Below the pieces are notes generated by a model. That model was not told where the DNA came from, did not search any database, and saw only the letters and a program-made list of their open reading frames with translations. The position numbers and the translations under genes were made by a program. This document shows positions 45,548 through 54,407 of a DNA stretch of 64,000 nt, piece after piece. Every line of letters starts with the position of its first letter. Position 1 is the first letter of the stretch. The stretch comes from Roseiarcus sp963775575 (GTDB taxonomy: Bacteria > Pseudomonadota > Alphaproteobacteria > Rhizobiales > Beijerinckiaceae): the NCBI GenBank assembly GCA_963775575.1, contig CAVZJG010000002.1:2232001-2296000 (forward strand). Reading direction: 5' to 3'.

Positions 45548-45838
45548 TCATTTCGCCTTGTTGATCGGGATCTTGACCTCCTTGGCGACCATTTCCGGCG
45601 GTTTGTCGACCGACACTTTCACGTCGGCTTCGTCAACGCCGGGCAATTCGGCGGCGATTTCCACGGCGTCCTTGGTTTCCGCGACATCGAGCGCCGCGAG
45701 GCCCGCAAAGTCGCCGGCCGAACCCTAGCAGACAGGCAGCCGGCGGCCGAAGTCGCGCAGCAAGGCGTCGAAAACGCGGCGGAAACCCTCGAACAGGTCG
45801 AGTTCGCGTCCTCCGAATGTCGGTACAGGCAAGCGCAT
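45548..45838 (-). pseudogene. hsp20-family small heat-shock gene, internally deleted
   Basis: The frame starts MRLPVPTFGGRELDLFEGFR, then RVFDALLRDFGRRLPVC and a TAG, then resumes in frame as LDVAETKDAVEIAAELPGVD and EADVKVSVDK. It ends KPPEMVAKEVKIPINKAK. The Hsp20 core between SVDK and the last strand is missing, so the alpha-crystallin domain is lost. Two lesions (stop and deletion) mark it as a clear pseudogene. Confidence 0.85.
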
Positions 45839-46215
45839 GGTTCACTCCTCTTCGCTGGAGCCGCGGGCCGGAACGCTCCCGCCTTCCCCTCCCTCGCTAG
45901 TCCATCGGTAGGAAGCAAAAGTCTCTATAGTTGAGAACCATTCCATCACCACGGCGCTAACAACGCCCCGTTGCTAGGAGATAGGAACAGAAAGCCTTTG
46001 CTTCAAGACGAAGCGCCCCGCTTGACCTTGCCGACGCCGAGCGGCCGCCGGCCGCGTTCGCTCGTTGGCGTCGGGACGGCGGCGCCGAGACGCCGGACCC
46101 GTTCGCGGCGCGCGTCCGCAGACGGCGCTTGATCGGCGCGCCCGGATGGGGCATAGGAACGCGCTCGAACCTCCGCCGCGGGTCTTGCCCGCGGCTTCCT
46201 TTGTTGGGTGATGCG
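45839..46215. other. intergenic region before rpmJ
   Basis: Holds the presumed promoter of the decayed hsp20 gene on the minus strand and the leader of rpmJ on the plus strand. The one clear structure is the hairpin at 46175-46195. Confidence 0.5.
46175..46205 (+). terminator. strong hairpin with T-rich tail just before rpmJ
   Basis: GCCGCGGG, five bases, CCCGCGGC (46175-46195), followed by TTCCTTTGTT. It resembles a factor-independent terminator but lies only 20 bases before the rpmJ ATG. It could end upstream transcription or act as an attenuator for rpmJ. Confidence 0.55.
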
Positions 46216-46341
46216 ATGAAAGTCCGCAATTCCCTGAAGTCGCTTCGCGGGCGTCATCGCGACAATCGCCTGGTGCGCCGAAAGGGCCGCGTCTACATCA
46301 TCAACAAGACGCAGAAGCGTTACAAGGTGCGCCAGGGCTGA
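46216..46341 (+). CDS. rpmJ: 50S ribosomal protein L36, zinc-free type
   Basis: A 41-residue basic protein, MKVRNSLKSLRGRHRDNRLV followed by RRKGRVYIINKTQKRYKVRQ and G. It is L36 without the four zinc ligands (C-minus form), the usual single form in alphaproteobacteria. An upstream in-frame Met at 46129 is not conserved. Confidence 0.97.
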   Translation: MKVRNSLKSLRGRHRDNRLVRRKGRVYIINKTQKRYKVRQG

Positions 46342-46410
46342 CGCCGCAGCCTTCCGCCGGATCGCGGCCCGGCCTTTGACCCGTGCGGCGAAGCGCCCTA
46401 AGTTCGCCCC

Positions 46411-47004
46411 ATGACGCGGTGTTCGACGTTCGCCTGCGCTCTGCTGCTCGCTCTCGGCGCGCCCGCCGGGGCGCAGAGCCCGCCGACGCCCGCCGCAACG
46501 CCCGCCGCGAGGGCGTCCTCGCCGAGCGAGGCGCTCGACGAGCTTTTCGCCCGCCTCGCCGCGAGCCGGGACGCCGACGAATCCGACGGCCTCGTCGCTG
46601 CGATCGACCGTCTCAACCTGCGATCGGGCTCCGACACCGCCGACCTGTTGATGGCGCGCGCGGCGATGACGATGGAGAGCGGCGACTATCCCGTCTCGCT
46701 CGCCCTGCTCGACAAGATCGTCGCCTTGCAGCCGCAATGGGCGGAAGGGTGGAGCCGGCGCGCGACGGCGCGCTATCTCGCGGGCAACGCCGAAGGGGCG
46801 ATGGCCGACATCGCCGAGACGCTCCGTCGCGATCCTCGCCATCTCGGCGCGCTGGCGGAGATGGGAATGATCTTGGAGGACAGCGGCCGCCAAGACGACG
46901 CCTTGCGCGCCTACCAGCGCGCGCTGGCGATTGCGCCGCAATGGCGCCCGATCGGCGAGGCGGCGGCGCGGGTCCGGGCCGCCCTCGCGGGTCAGGCGCT
47001 GTGA
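46411..47004 (+). CDS. secreted TPR-repeat protein
   Basis: Protein of 197 residues. Signal peptide at 1-22 (ending GAPAGAQ). The mature part has TPR units: ADLLMARAAMTMESGDYPVS, AEGWSRRATARYLAGNAEGA and GALAEMGMILEDSGRQDDAL with ALRAYQRALAIAPQWRP. The layout is that of a small periplasmic TPR protein common in Hyphomicrobiales. It probably mediates protein contacts in the envelope. Confidence 0.85.
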   Translation: MTRCSTFACALLLALGAPAGAQSPPTPAATPAARASSPSEALDELFARLAASRDADESDGLVAAIDRLNLRSGSDTADLLMARAAMTMESGDYPVSLALLDKIVALQPQWAEGWSRRATARYLAGNAEGAMADIAETLRRDPRHLGALAEMGMILEDSGRQDDALRAYQRALAIAPQWRPIGEAAARVRAALAGQAL

Positions 47005-47032
47005 CGGCCGGGGCCGCGATACGCGGGCGGCG

Positions 47033-47185
47033 ATGATCGCCGGCGCTGTGGCGCTGGCCGCCCTCGGCCATTCGCCGCGCCACAGCGCGCCCGAAAGCGT
47101 CGTCGCGGCGATCCTCGAGGTCGAGGCGCGGGCGCGGCGGCGCGAGGCGCCGGCTTCGATCGGCGCGGCCTCGCCGCCCGCCTGA
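47033..47185 (+). CDS. possible small protein
   Basis: A 50-residue frame, MIAGAVALAALGHSPRHSAP then ESVVAAILEVEARARRREAP. It starts 28 bp after the TPR gene without a clear ribosome site. It is weakly supported; high GC alone can keep such frames open. Confidence 0.25.
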   Translation: MIAGAVALAALGHSPRHSAPESVVAAILEVEARARRREAPASIGAASPPA

Positions 47186-47211
47186 GGCCTTCCCCGCCGC
47201 GCCTTCCCGCG

Positions 47212-48648
47212 CTAGACCGCGCCGCCGTCCGGGCCGACCCTGGCGATGCGCAAATTGTTGGTGGCGCCGGGGGTGCCGAAGGGAACGCCGGCGACGACGA
47301 TCACCCAATCGCCGACGCCGACGAAGCCGTCGATATAGGCGTGGCGGCAGGCGCGGTCGGCCATGTCGCGCTCGTTGCGCGCGTCTACGGTGACGTCGGC
47401 GTGGACGCCCCAGGCCAGCGCCAGGCGGCGCGCCGTCCTGACGACGGGGGTCAGCGCGAGGATCGACGAGCGCGGCCGCCCGCGCGCGATGCGCAGTCCG
47501 GTCGAGCCCGAAGCGGTCCAGGCGCAGATCACTTTCGATTGCAGCGTCTCGGCGACGTCGCGCGTCGCCTCGGCGATCGCGTCGGCGCCGGTCGCCTCGG
47601 GCGTGGCGCGCTGGGCCTCGATGATGCCGGGATAGATTCCCTCCGATTCCACCGACTCGGCGATGCGGTTCATCGTCTCCACCGCCTCGCGCGGATATTG
47701 GCCGGAGGCGCTCTCGGCCGACAGCATCACCGCGTCGGCCCCTTCGAACACCGCGGTCGCGACGTCGGAGACCTCGGCGCGCGTCGGCACCGGCGCAGAA
47801 ATCATCGATTCGAGCATCTGCGTCGCCACCACCACCGGCTTGCCGAGGCGGCGCGCCAGTCTGGTGATGGTCTTTTGCAGGCCCGGGACTTTCTCCAGCG
47901 GCATTTCCACCCCGAGATCGCCGCGCGCCACCATCACCGCGTCGGCGACGGCGAGGATTTCACCGAGCCGCGCGATCGCCTGCGGCTTTTCGATTTTCGC
48001 CATCACCAGGGCGCGATTGCCGGCGATTTTCTTCACTTCGAGCACGTCCTCGGGGCGCTGCACGAAGGAGAGCGCGACCCAGTCGATGTCCTCTTCCAAC
48101 GCGGCGCCGAGATCGGCCCGATCCTTGTCGGTCATCGCGGAAGTGGGAATGGTGGTGTCGGGCAGGCTGACCCCCTTCTTGTTGGAAATGCGCCCGGCAA
48201 CCTCGACGATCGTATCCGCGCGGCCCGGCGCGAGGGCGGCGACGCGCAGCAGCACCTTGCCGTCGTCGATCAGCACGCGATCGCCTTTGCCTAGCGAGTC
48301 GAGGATTTCCGGATGCGGAAGAAAGACCCGCGTCTGGTCGCCGAGCGCCTTATTCGAATCGAGCGTGAACGCGCTCCCCTTGCGCAGCGCGACCGCCCCG
48401 GCCGCGAATTCGCCGACGCGCAACTTCGGCCCCTGGAGATCGACGAGAACGCCGATCGGCCGGTCGAATTGCTCCTCGAGCGAACGAATCCTCGCCACCT
48501 GCTCGCGCATGGCGTCGTGCGAGGCGTGGCTCATGTTGATGCGAAAGACGTCGGCGCCCGCCTCGAACAGCGCGGCCACCGTCGCCCGATCGGCCGAGGC
48601 CGGGCCGAGCGTGGCGATGATCTTGATGCGGCGTCGACGTCGAATCAA
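47212..48648 (-). CDS. pyk: pyruvate kinase
   Basis: Pyruvate kinase of 478 residues. It has IKIIATLGPASADRATVAAL, the FRINMSHASHD motif, VLVDLQGPKLRVGEFAAGAV, the active-site MAKIEKPQAI and VARGDLGVEMPLEKVPGLQK, and ATQMLESMISAPVPTRAEVS. It forms pyruvate and ATP from phosphoenolpyruvate and ADP. I chose a TTG start at 48648 with a GGAG site eight bases before; no ATG is suitably placed. A DUF1036 gene lies 112 bp upstream on the same strand. Confidence 0.95.
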   Translation of the reverse strand: MIRRRRRIKIIATLGPASADRATVAALFEAGADVFRINMSHASHDAMREQVARIRSLEEQFDRPIGVLVDLQGPKLRVGEFAAGAVALRKGSAFTLDSNKALGDQTRVFLPHPEILDSLGKGDRVLIDDGKVLLRVAALAPGRADTIVEVAGRISNKKGVSLPDTTIPTSAMTDKDRADLGAALEEDIDWVALSFVQRPEDVLEVKKIAGNRALVMAKIEKPQAIARLGEILAVADAVMVARGDLGVEMPLEKVPGLQKTITRLARRLGKPVVVATQMLESMISAPVPTRAEVSDVATAVFEGADAVMLSAESASGQYPREAVETMNRIAESVESEGIYPGIIEAQRATPEATGADAIAEATRDVAETLQSKVICAWTASGSTGLRIARGRPRSSILALTPVVRTARRLALAWGVHADVTVDARNERDMADRACRHAYIDGFVGVGDWVIVVAGVPFGTPGATNNLRIARVGPDGGAV

Positions 48649-48760
48649 AGCGTCCTCTCCATCGATTCTGCGGCGCGGACGAATCCGCCGCGCCGGCTCG
48701 TTCTCGACGCGCGTCTCACGGCGGCGCGACGCCGGCGGCAAGGATCGAGCGGCGGAACGC

Positions 48761-49174
48761 TCAAGGGTTGCCCGGATCGGTGAGCTGCACGGTCCAATTC
48801 TTGGCTTCCTTGCCGGTGTCGACCTCGAAAAATCCGGTGCGGTCGAAGCCGCGCACGAAACAATTCTCACGGCCCTCGACCCTGAATTCGCGGTCGCTGG
48901 TGCACATGAAGGCCTTGCCTTTCCACTCGCCGCCGCGCTCGTCCATCGCGTAGACGTAATAAAATTGCGCCGCCAGCGCGCCGCGCAGCAGCGTGTCGCA
49001 ATCCTGGGGCTTGAGATTCCACCAACCCTCGCTAACCCAGTTCTGCCCGTCGGTATAGGCCAAGGCGACGCTGACTCGATTAGCGGTGAGGTTGCACAAG
49101 CGGAAGTCGGCCCGCGCGGGCAATACGGCAAAGATCGCCGAACCGACAAGCGCAAAAACGAATTTCCAATCCAT
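48761..49174 (-). CDS. DUF1036 exported protein
   Basis: Protein of 137 residues. Signal peptide MDWKFVFALVGSAIFAVLPA then RADFRLCNLTANRVSVALAY, the DUF1036 start. Later landmarks are WVSEGWWNLKPQDC and YYVYAMDERGGEWKGKAFMC and DRTGFFEVDTG. Members are small periplasmic proteins next to pyk in many Hyphomicrobiales; the role is unknown. The Met at 49174 is preferred over one ten residues earlier. Confidence 0.88.
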   Translation of the reverse strand: MDWKFVFALVGSAIFAVLPARADFRLCNLTANRVSVALAYTDGQNWVSEGWWNLKPQDCDTLLRGALAAQFYYVYAMDERGGEWKGKAFMCTSDREFRVEGRENCFVRGFDRTGFFEVDTGKEAKNWTVQLTDPGNP

Positions 49175-49275
49175 GACCGCCCGCATCGCGCATCGGAGCG
49201 CCATATTCGTCGGCGCGACGAGCGTGTCAACCGTGAGCCGCGCCGCGCTCGCCGCGGCAACGGCGCGCGCTCGGC

Positions 49276-50172
49276 TCAGCTCGGCCGCGCCACGTAGATG
49301 CCGGCGAGAATCATCAGGCCGCCGAGCGCCTGAACGAGCGAGACCGGTTCGCCGAGCAGCAGATAAGCGAAACCCGCCGCGGCGATCGCTTCGAGGAAGA
49401 TGACCAGCGAAGAAAACGCCGCCGGCAGGCGGCCGAGCGCCACGGCGAGCAGGCCCTGGCCGCCGGCGTGGCTGATCCAGGCCATCGCCAGCAGCGCCGC
49501 TGCGCCCTTCACGCTGTGCGGCAGGATGGTCGGCTCCAGGGCGAGGGCGACGAGGAACAGCAGCGCAGCGGTGATGGCCGTGGCTTCAAAGGTGACGCGC
49601 GCCGCCGAGCCGTGGCCGCGCGCCGCTTTCACGGCGAGAAAATAGAGGCCGAAGAACACGCCGGTGGCGACGCCGAAGAGATCGCCGATCGCGCCCGCCG
49701 GCCTCACATGCAGGGTCTGCGCCAGCAACGCCACGCCGCCGAGGAGGCACAGGGCGAGGCCCGCCAGCGTCTTGGCCTGGGCGCGCTCGCCCAGGATCAG
49801 CCAGCCGAACACGACCACCCAGATCGGCGCCGTGGTGGCGAAGAACGTCGCGTTGGCGACGCGGGTGGTGACGATGGAGAGATGCCAGAAGAACAAGTCG
49901 CCGGTGAAGGCGAGGCCGGCCAGAATCGTCGCGGCGCCGAAGCGTTGCGTCGGGCCGGCGCCGGATTCGGCGAGACGCGTCCAGGCATAGAGGGCGGGCA
50001 GCGCCAGCGCGACGCGCCAGAACGCGCTGGCGTAGGGCCCGACGTCGGCGAGCCGCACGAAGATCGGCGAAGCGCCCATCGCCACGGCGCCGACGACCAG
50101 CGCCGCGAAGGGCGCCCCGAAGCCGCCGCGCGACTTTGCCGCCGGATTGGCCGTCGGAATTGTCCGCGTCAT
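49276..50172 (-). CDS. EamA-family (DMT) transporter
   Basis: Membrane protein of 298 residues with about ten helices in two EamA halves. It shows GAVAMGASPIFVRLADVGPY, FWRVALALPALYAW, then FFATTAPIWVVVFGWLILGE and the second-half FLEAIAAAGFAYLLLGEPVS, each ending in the typical GE. It is a drug/metabolite exporter-type protein; the substrate is unknown. Start at 50172. Confidence 0.9.
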   Translation of the reverse strand: MTRTIPTANPAAKSRGGFGAPFAALVVGAVAMGASPIFVRLADVGPYASAFWRVALALPALYAWTRLAESGAGPTQRFGAATILAGLAFTGDLFFWHLSIVTTRVANATFFATTAPIWVVVFGWLILGERAQAKTLAGLALCLLGGVALLAQTLHVRPAGAIGDLFGVATGVFFGLYFLAVKAARGHGSAARVTFEATAITAALLFLVALALEPTILPHSVKGAAALLAMAWISHAGGQGLLAVALGRLPAAFSSLVIFLEAIAAAGFAYLLLGEPVSLVQALGGLMILAGIYVARPS

Positions 50173-50369
50173 CCGATTCCGGCCCAACCGCCCTAGGCGG
50201 GCCGCGGCCCGCGAAAACGCCGGCCCGTCCTTATTCTCGCCGCTTCGATCGAGCAAGAGGCGGCCGGCGCGACGCTGGCGAGCGAAAGCGACGCGACTTG
50301 ACGCGCCGCGCGCGCCCGGCCATGGCTGGAGCGCGAAGACCCGTCTCTTTTCACATCATGGATTGTGGC

Positions 50370-50633
50370 ATGAGCGAAGCCCCGGCCGCCAGGAATTCCG
50401 AAGCCGTCGACGGGGCGCATCTGCGGGCGTTCATCGAACGCATCGAGCGGCTCGAGGAGGAAAAGAAGGCGCTCGGCGACGATGTCAGGGACGTCTACGC
50501 CGAAGCCAAGGGCGCCGGCTTCGACGCGAAGGTCATCCGCAAGGTCGTGTCGATCCGCAAACAGGACCGCGACAAGCGCCGCGAGGAAGAGGAAATCCTC
50601 GAGCTCTATCTGGCGGCGCTGGGAATGGGCTGA
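50370..50633 (+). CDS. gapR: GapR-family DNA-binding protein (DUF2312)
   Basis: An 87-residue protein. It has AHLRAFIERIERLEEEKKAL, DDVRDVYAEAKGAGFDAKVI and RKVVSIRKQDRDKRREEEEI, the complete GapR signature. In Caulobacter GapR binds overtwisted DNA and is essential for replication. Start at ATG 50370. The 2OG oxygenase gene follows 41 bp downstream. Confidence 0.95.
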   Translation: MSEAPAARNSEAVDGAHLRAFIERIERLEEEKKALGDDVRDVYAEAKGAGFDAKVIRKVVSIRKQDRDKRREEEEILELYLAALGMG

Positions 50634-50674
50634 ACGCCGCGCGTTTGTTTTTCGCGCCGCAAGGGAGGAACGTC

Positions 50675-51376
50675 ATGTCGGTTCAGAGCCCGCAAGGGGC
50701 GGCTTTTCACGCCTTGAGCCCCGAGGCCGCCCGCGTCGCGGCGGCTTTTTCGGCGGCGGTCGCGGCGCGCCGGACTTATCGGACGCCTTACCGCCACTTC
50801 CTGTTGGAAAACGTCCTTCCCGCCGACGTCGCCGAGGAACTGGCCGAGCTGCCGTTCGCCGCGCCGGCGCTCGACGGCGTTTCGGGACGGCGCGAATTGC
50901 ACAACGACCGGCGCAGCTATTTCGACGCGGCGGCGATGGCGCGCTTTCCGGCGATGCGCGCGGTCGCCGAGGCGCTGCAATCGCAGCCGATCGTCGGTCT
51001 CATTCACCAGGCGTTCGCCGCCCCGATCGACGACACGTTCCTGCGCCTGGAATACGCCCAGGACGTCGACGGCTTCTGGCTGGAGCCGCACACCGATCTC
51101 GGCGTGAAGAAATTCACCTGTCTGATCTACCTCTCCGACGGCCCCGGCCACGAGACGCTCGGCACCAACATCTATTGGAGCCGCGACCGCCACTTCGGCG
51201 TCTCGCCGTTCAAGCGCGGCGCGGCGATGGCGTTCGTGCCCGGCGACGACACCTGGCACGGCTTCGAGAAGCGCCCGATTGAAGGCATGCGCCGCTCGGC
51301 GATCCTCAACTACGTCACCCACGAGTGGCGGGCGAAGGAACAGCTTTCGTTTCCCGACCGGCCGGTGCGGGTGTAG
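50675..51376 (+). CDS. 2OG-Fe(II) oxygenase-like protein
   Basis: Protein of 233 residues. The iron ligands fit HTD in GFWLEPHTDLGVKKFTCLIY and a later His in DDTWHGFEKRPIEGMRRSAI, with the Arg near that end for 2-oxoglutarate. The opening HFLLENVLPADVAEELAELP is typical of this group. An AAGGGAGGAA site precedes the ATG. It could hydroxylate a protein or small molecule. Confidence 0.85.
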   Translation: MSVQSPQGAAFHALSPEAARVAAAFSAAVAARRTYRTPYRHFLLENVLPADVAEELAELPFAAPALDGVSGRRELHNDRRSYFDAAAMARFPAMRAVAEALQSQPIVGLIHQAFAAPIDDTFLRLEYAQDVDGFWLEPHTDLGVKKFTCLIYLSDGPGHETLGTNIYWSRDRHFGVSPFKRGAAMAFVPGDDTWHGFEKRPIEGMRRSAILNYVTHEWRAKEQLSFPDRPVRV

Positions 51377-51385
51377 CGGGACGCC

Positions 51386-51530
51386 CGTCATCGCGAGCGA
51401 AGCGTGGCGATCCAGAGATCGAGGGGCGCCAAGAGAGTTCGCGGCGCTCGAAACATCCACGCGGGCGCTCGGCGGGGCAATAAGCAGGCGTCACGATCTC
51501 TGGATCGCCACGCTTCGCTCGCGATGACGG
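51386..51530. repeat. REP-like intergenic palindrome, copy 2
   Basis: CGTCATCGCGAGCGAAGCGT on the left and its inverse at 51511-51530, with GGCGATCCAGAG / CTCTGGATCGCC inside and a 60-base centre. Same class as 30957-31095, with closer arms. Confidence 0.85.
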
Positions 51531-51596
51531 CAGAGGCTTGGCTCAATTGAAGGAAATCGCGCTCGGGAGGCGCGGATCGCAGACCCGCCCTATCGA

Positions 51597-51617
51597 TGTG
51601 TTGACAACAGCAACACA
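51597..51617 (+). promoter_or_regulatory. operator palindrome upstream of the TacA/TacT-type pair
   Basis: TGTGTTG, seven bases, CAACACA. A TTGACA -35 box lies in it (51601-51606). It sits 18 bp before the antitoxin ATG. This is a plausible autoregulation site for the DUF1778 antitoxin; binding is inferred. Confidence 0.65.
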
Positions 51618-51635
51618 TTTCGGCATCGTTCAGCC

Positions 51636-51926
51636 ATGAGCGAGCGATCGACCATCGCCGAAGTGAATATCCACCTGCGCGCCCGCGCGCAAGATCGGGC
51701 GATCATCGACCAGGCGGCGGAGCTGGTCGGCGCCAACCGCTCGCAGTTCATGCTGGCCTCGGCGCTGAAGGAGGCCAAGAACGTTCTGCTCGATCAAACG
51801 ACCATCCATGCCGATGTGAAGACCTTCCAAAAGGTCATGGATTGGATGGACGCCGCCGCGACCCCCGCCGAGGCCGCCGGCATCAAGCGCGTCCTTCAGG
51901 CCAAATCCCCTTGGCGAAGCGACTGA
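51636..51926 (+). CDS. DUF1778 antitoxin (TacA-like)
   Basis: A 96-residue protein with a ribbon-helix-helix start (IAEVNIHLRARAQDRAIIDQ, AAELVGANRSQFMLASALKE). The end IHADVKTFQKVMDWMD is typical of antitoxins that block GNAT toxins. The toxin gene follows four bases after its stop. Confidence 0.92.
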   Translation: MSERSTIAEVNIHLRARAQDRAIIDQAAELVGANRSQFMLASALKEAKNVLLDQTTIHADVKTFQKVMDWMDAAATPAEAAGIKRVLQAKSPWRSD

Positions 51927-51930
51927 CGCC

Positions 51931-52440
51931 TTGCCGCTCTTCGACGTCCCTGTCCTGTTGACGGAAGCTCACGACGGGTCGGCCTTCGATTCCGGCGAAC
52001 CCGTTCTCGACGACTGGTTGCGCCGCCGCGCCTGGAGCAATTTGCTGACGGCGGCGAGCCGGACCTATGTCGTCTGCCCCAAGGATTCCCTAGGGATCGT
52101 CGGCTATTTCGCCCTGAGCATGGGGCAAATCCTCGCTCACGAGGCGACCGGCGCGATACGGCGAAACATGCCGAAATTCGTTCCGGCCGTCGTGCTCGGG
52201 CGGCTGGCGATCGATCGCGCGCAGCAGGGCAAGGGCCTCGGACGCGCCCTGCTCGCCGACGCCGTCCGGCGCTCTGAGCGCGCCTCGGCTGAGGTCTCGG
52301 CGCGGCTGGTGATCGTCCACGCGATTTCGCCGGCCGCCGAAGCCTTCTTTTCTCGCCACGGCTTCATGCGCCTTCCCGTGGAGGCCCCGACGCTGGCGCT
52401 CGATCTGGTCAAGCTGCAGAAACTCGCGGAGGAAGGGTGA
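51931..52440 (+). CDS. GNAT-family toxin (TacT/AtaT-like)
   Basis: Acetyltransferase of 169 residues with a TTG start. It shows AFDSGEPVLDDWLRRRAWSN, VVLGRLAIDRAQQGKGLGRA (acetyl-CoA loop Q-x-x-G-x-G) and AEAFFSRHGFMRLPVEAPTL. Relatives acetylate aminoacyl-tRNA and stop translation. Paired with the DUF1778 antitoxin. Confidence 0.92.
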   Translation: MPLFDVPVLLTEAHDGSAFDSGEPVLDDWLRRRAWSNLLTAASRTYVVCPKDSLGIVGYFALSMGQILAHEATGAIRRNMPKFVPAVVLGRLAIDRAQQGKGLGRALLADAVRRSERASAEVSARLVIVHAISPAAEAFFSRHGFMRLPVEAPTLALDLVKLQKLAEEG

Positions 52441-52535
52441 AGATGGGACTTCCCTTAGCGAGACCCTTCCGAGGAATCATGGGATGCAGCGATCAAGGCG
52501 CTGGCGTAGCGTGAAAGAGCAAGGCAGTAACCGCT

Positions 52536-52982
52536 ATGAACATCTTGAAAGCCGTCATCGTCTCGGCGGCGCTCTTTTGCGCCAGCGCCGTCGCCGAGGC
52601 TGACCCGCTCTGCGCCGGTCGCGGAACGAGCGACGACGTTAAGGATATCCCGCAGTTTCTCGCTTCGTTCGCGGACACGCTTTTCGGCGAAGGCGCGGCT
52701 TCGGTGACCGTCTATCGATGCATGAATGATCAGGTGTACGTCCGCTTCCAGCCGAACGGCCTCGGTTGCGATCAACCGGACACACGGCGCTTCAACCCCG
52801 ACGTGGCGCGATATTGTCGAGAGAACCCAAATGCGTCGATTGTGCCGAAGGCCGTTTCCGGCCACGGCGCGCCATATGAATGGAAATGCGCGGGCGGCAA
52901 GGCGGTGATCGATTTCGCCGAGGCGCTTGATGCACGGGGTTTCCGGCGCGACATGTGGACCGCAGTGGCGGGCGTGCGGTGA
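52536..52982 (+). CDS. secreted protein of unknown function
   Basis: A 148-residue protein with a signal peptide (MNILKAVIVSAALFCASAVA, cleavage near AEA-D). The mature part has four or more cysteines and DVKDIPQFLASFADTLFGEG. No domain recognised. Base composition is somewhat below that of the housekeeping genes. Confidence 0.6.
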   Translation: MNILKAVIVSAALFCASAVAEADPLCAGRGTSDDVKDIPQFLASFADTLFGEGAASVTVYRCMNDQVYVRFQPNGLGCDQPDTRRFNPDVARYCRENPNASIVPKAVSGHGAPYEWKCAGGKAVIDFAEALDARGFRRDMWTAVAGVR

Positions 52983-53016
52983 GCAAGTGACTTGGGGAAA
53001 ATTCTGCGATGACCCC

Positions 53017-53319
53017 TTACTGGTCATTTTTCACGTTGTCGAACCCGCCAGCTTTGGCGGCCTGCATGATGCTAATCATCGCGCGTCCCGCTTCGATCCC
53101 ATCGGTGACGGAGCGGTAGGCTAAGAGTTGCTGTTTACAGGCGGCGTTCGCAGCGTCAATCGCAGGGTCCAGGCCGACCTGCTCGCGGAGCTTGGTGTAC
53201 GTCGCGATCCAGCACATCGAATATGCATGCAGGGCAGCATGGCGCACGTCGGCGCTGGCGGCTTTCGCGTTTGTACTCGTGGCCAGTGTCAGAGCAAGAA
53301 TGGCGGTGAGAACTTTCAT
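53017..53319 (-). CDS. small secreted protein of unknown function
   Basis: A 100-residue protein. Signal peptide MKVLTAILALTLATSTNAKA; the mature part is helical with two cysteines (SMCWIATYTKLREQVGLDPA, AANAACKQQLLAYRSVTDGI). It converges with the secreted 148-residue gene at 52536. Family not known. Confidence 0.6.
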   Translation of the reverse strand: MKVLTAILALTLATSTNAKAASADVRHAALHAYSMCWIATYTKLREQVGLDPAIDAANAACKQQLLAYRSVTDGIEAGRAMISIMQAAKAGGFDNVKNDQ

Positions 53320-53390
53320 AACGTCCTCCTGAGGAACGTAGCGTTGAATGCGCCTGAACTAACGAAACGCCGCTTTTGCGGTCAGGAAAG

Positions 53391-54407
53391 TCATTTTGCG
53401 CTTGGCAAGCGAGGCTTGTCTTTGCCACAACTGACACCGAGGCTCAAACCGGAGGGTAACTGCTCGACAGCGATAAGGACATTGTTGTCGGTGACGAACC
53501 TCCCGTCGCAAAGTTCTGCGTAGGAGGGGAACCACTTATCATCTTGCGTATGGAACTCGTACACGATCAGCTTTGGGGCAACGCCTTTGCTCTTCATATT
53601 TGCCACCAAATGTTCCGCCTGTGCCGCGGCAACCGGCAGAGCGTCGTGCGCCGCATAGTTGCGTTTCACGTCAGAGCCGCGAAACATGAAAGAGATTTCG
53701 CATCCATCGTGATGCGATTGAATTTCCACGATCGGGTTTCTCCGCTCGGCAAGTTTGTCAAAGAGCGTCCGCAACCAGCGCCGGATGCCGGCGTATGCGT
53801 CTTTTCCAGCCTCGGTGGCGATAGTTGTGACGAAGGGATTCCAGACAAGGGCCATGAAGAGCAGACCGACGCGTATCAACTCATGCGGCGATTCAGCCGC
53901 GTTGTGAGACAACTGTATCCGTTCGACGCGTAATGGCGCGGTGCGGAGCACCTCTTCGACCCATGCTGGCTCGACCTCTCTCGGATCAGTCGCGAAATTG
54001 ATCCAACAAGCGTCGGTGAGCGGAGGAAGGAATGACGGAGACGATATGGCTGAGGCAGGGTCGAACCCAAGATCGCGAAAACTGAGCCGGTTGCCACCTG
54101 CATAAAATCCGAGGAGCGCGGCCACGAACCTTTTGCCGCTGGAACTGGTGAAGACCGCGGCCTTGAGAACTTTGCCGAGCGGAAATCCCGGATCATGTCC
54201 CTTAAGAAGCGGGAATCCGTTCGCATTGATATCCGCGACAAGGGCTAGTGGATCAATCGGAACCAGTTGTTCCCCGTCTGGTCCGGTTGCATCCGACCAG
54301 ATCACGGAACTCGAAATCTTGCCGAACACACCGTTATGTGAATAGGCTGCCCGTACTTGGTCAACCCATGCCACGGCTTCCGCGCTGTCTGCGATAAGTT
54401 CAGTCAT
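53391..54407 (-). CDS. protein of unknown function with one membrane segment
   Basis: A 338-residue protein starting MTELIADSAEAVAWVDQVRA. A likely membrane helix is GLLFMALVWNPFVTTIA near residue 185. The rest is soluble-like (NPIVEIQSHHDGCEISFMFR, LIVYEFHTQDDKWFPSYAEL). The upstream in-frame part to 54572 lacks coding character. The DNA is AT-richer than the core genes, which suggests transfer. I could not assign a family. Confidence 0.55.
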   Translation of the reverse strand: MTELIADSAEAVAWVDQVRAAYSHNGVFGKISSSVIWSDATGPDGEQLVPIDPLALVADINANGFPLLKGHDPGFPLGKVLKAAVFTSSSGKRFVAALLGFYAGGNRLSFRDLGFDPASAISSPSFLPPLTDACWINFATDPREVEPAWVEEVLRTAPLRVERIQLSHNAAESPHELIRVGLLFMALVWNPFVTTIATEAGKDAYAGIRRWLRTLFDKLAERRNPIVEIQSHHDGCEISFMFRGSDVKRNYAAHDALPVAAAQAEHLVANMKSKGVAPKLIVYEFHTQDDKWFPSYAELCDGRFVTDNNVLIAVEQLPSGLSLGVSCGKDKPRLPSAK

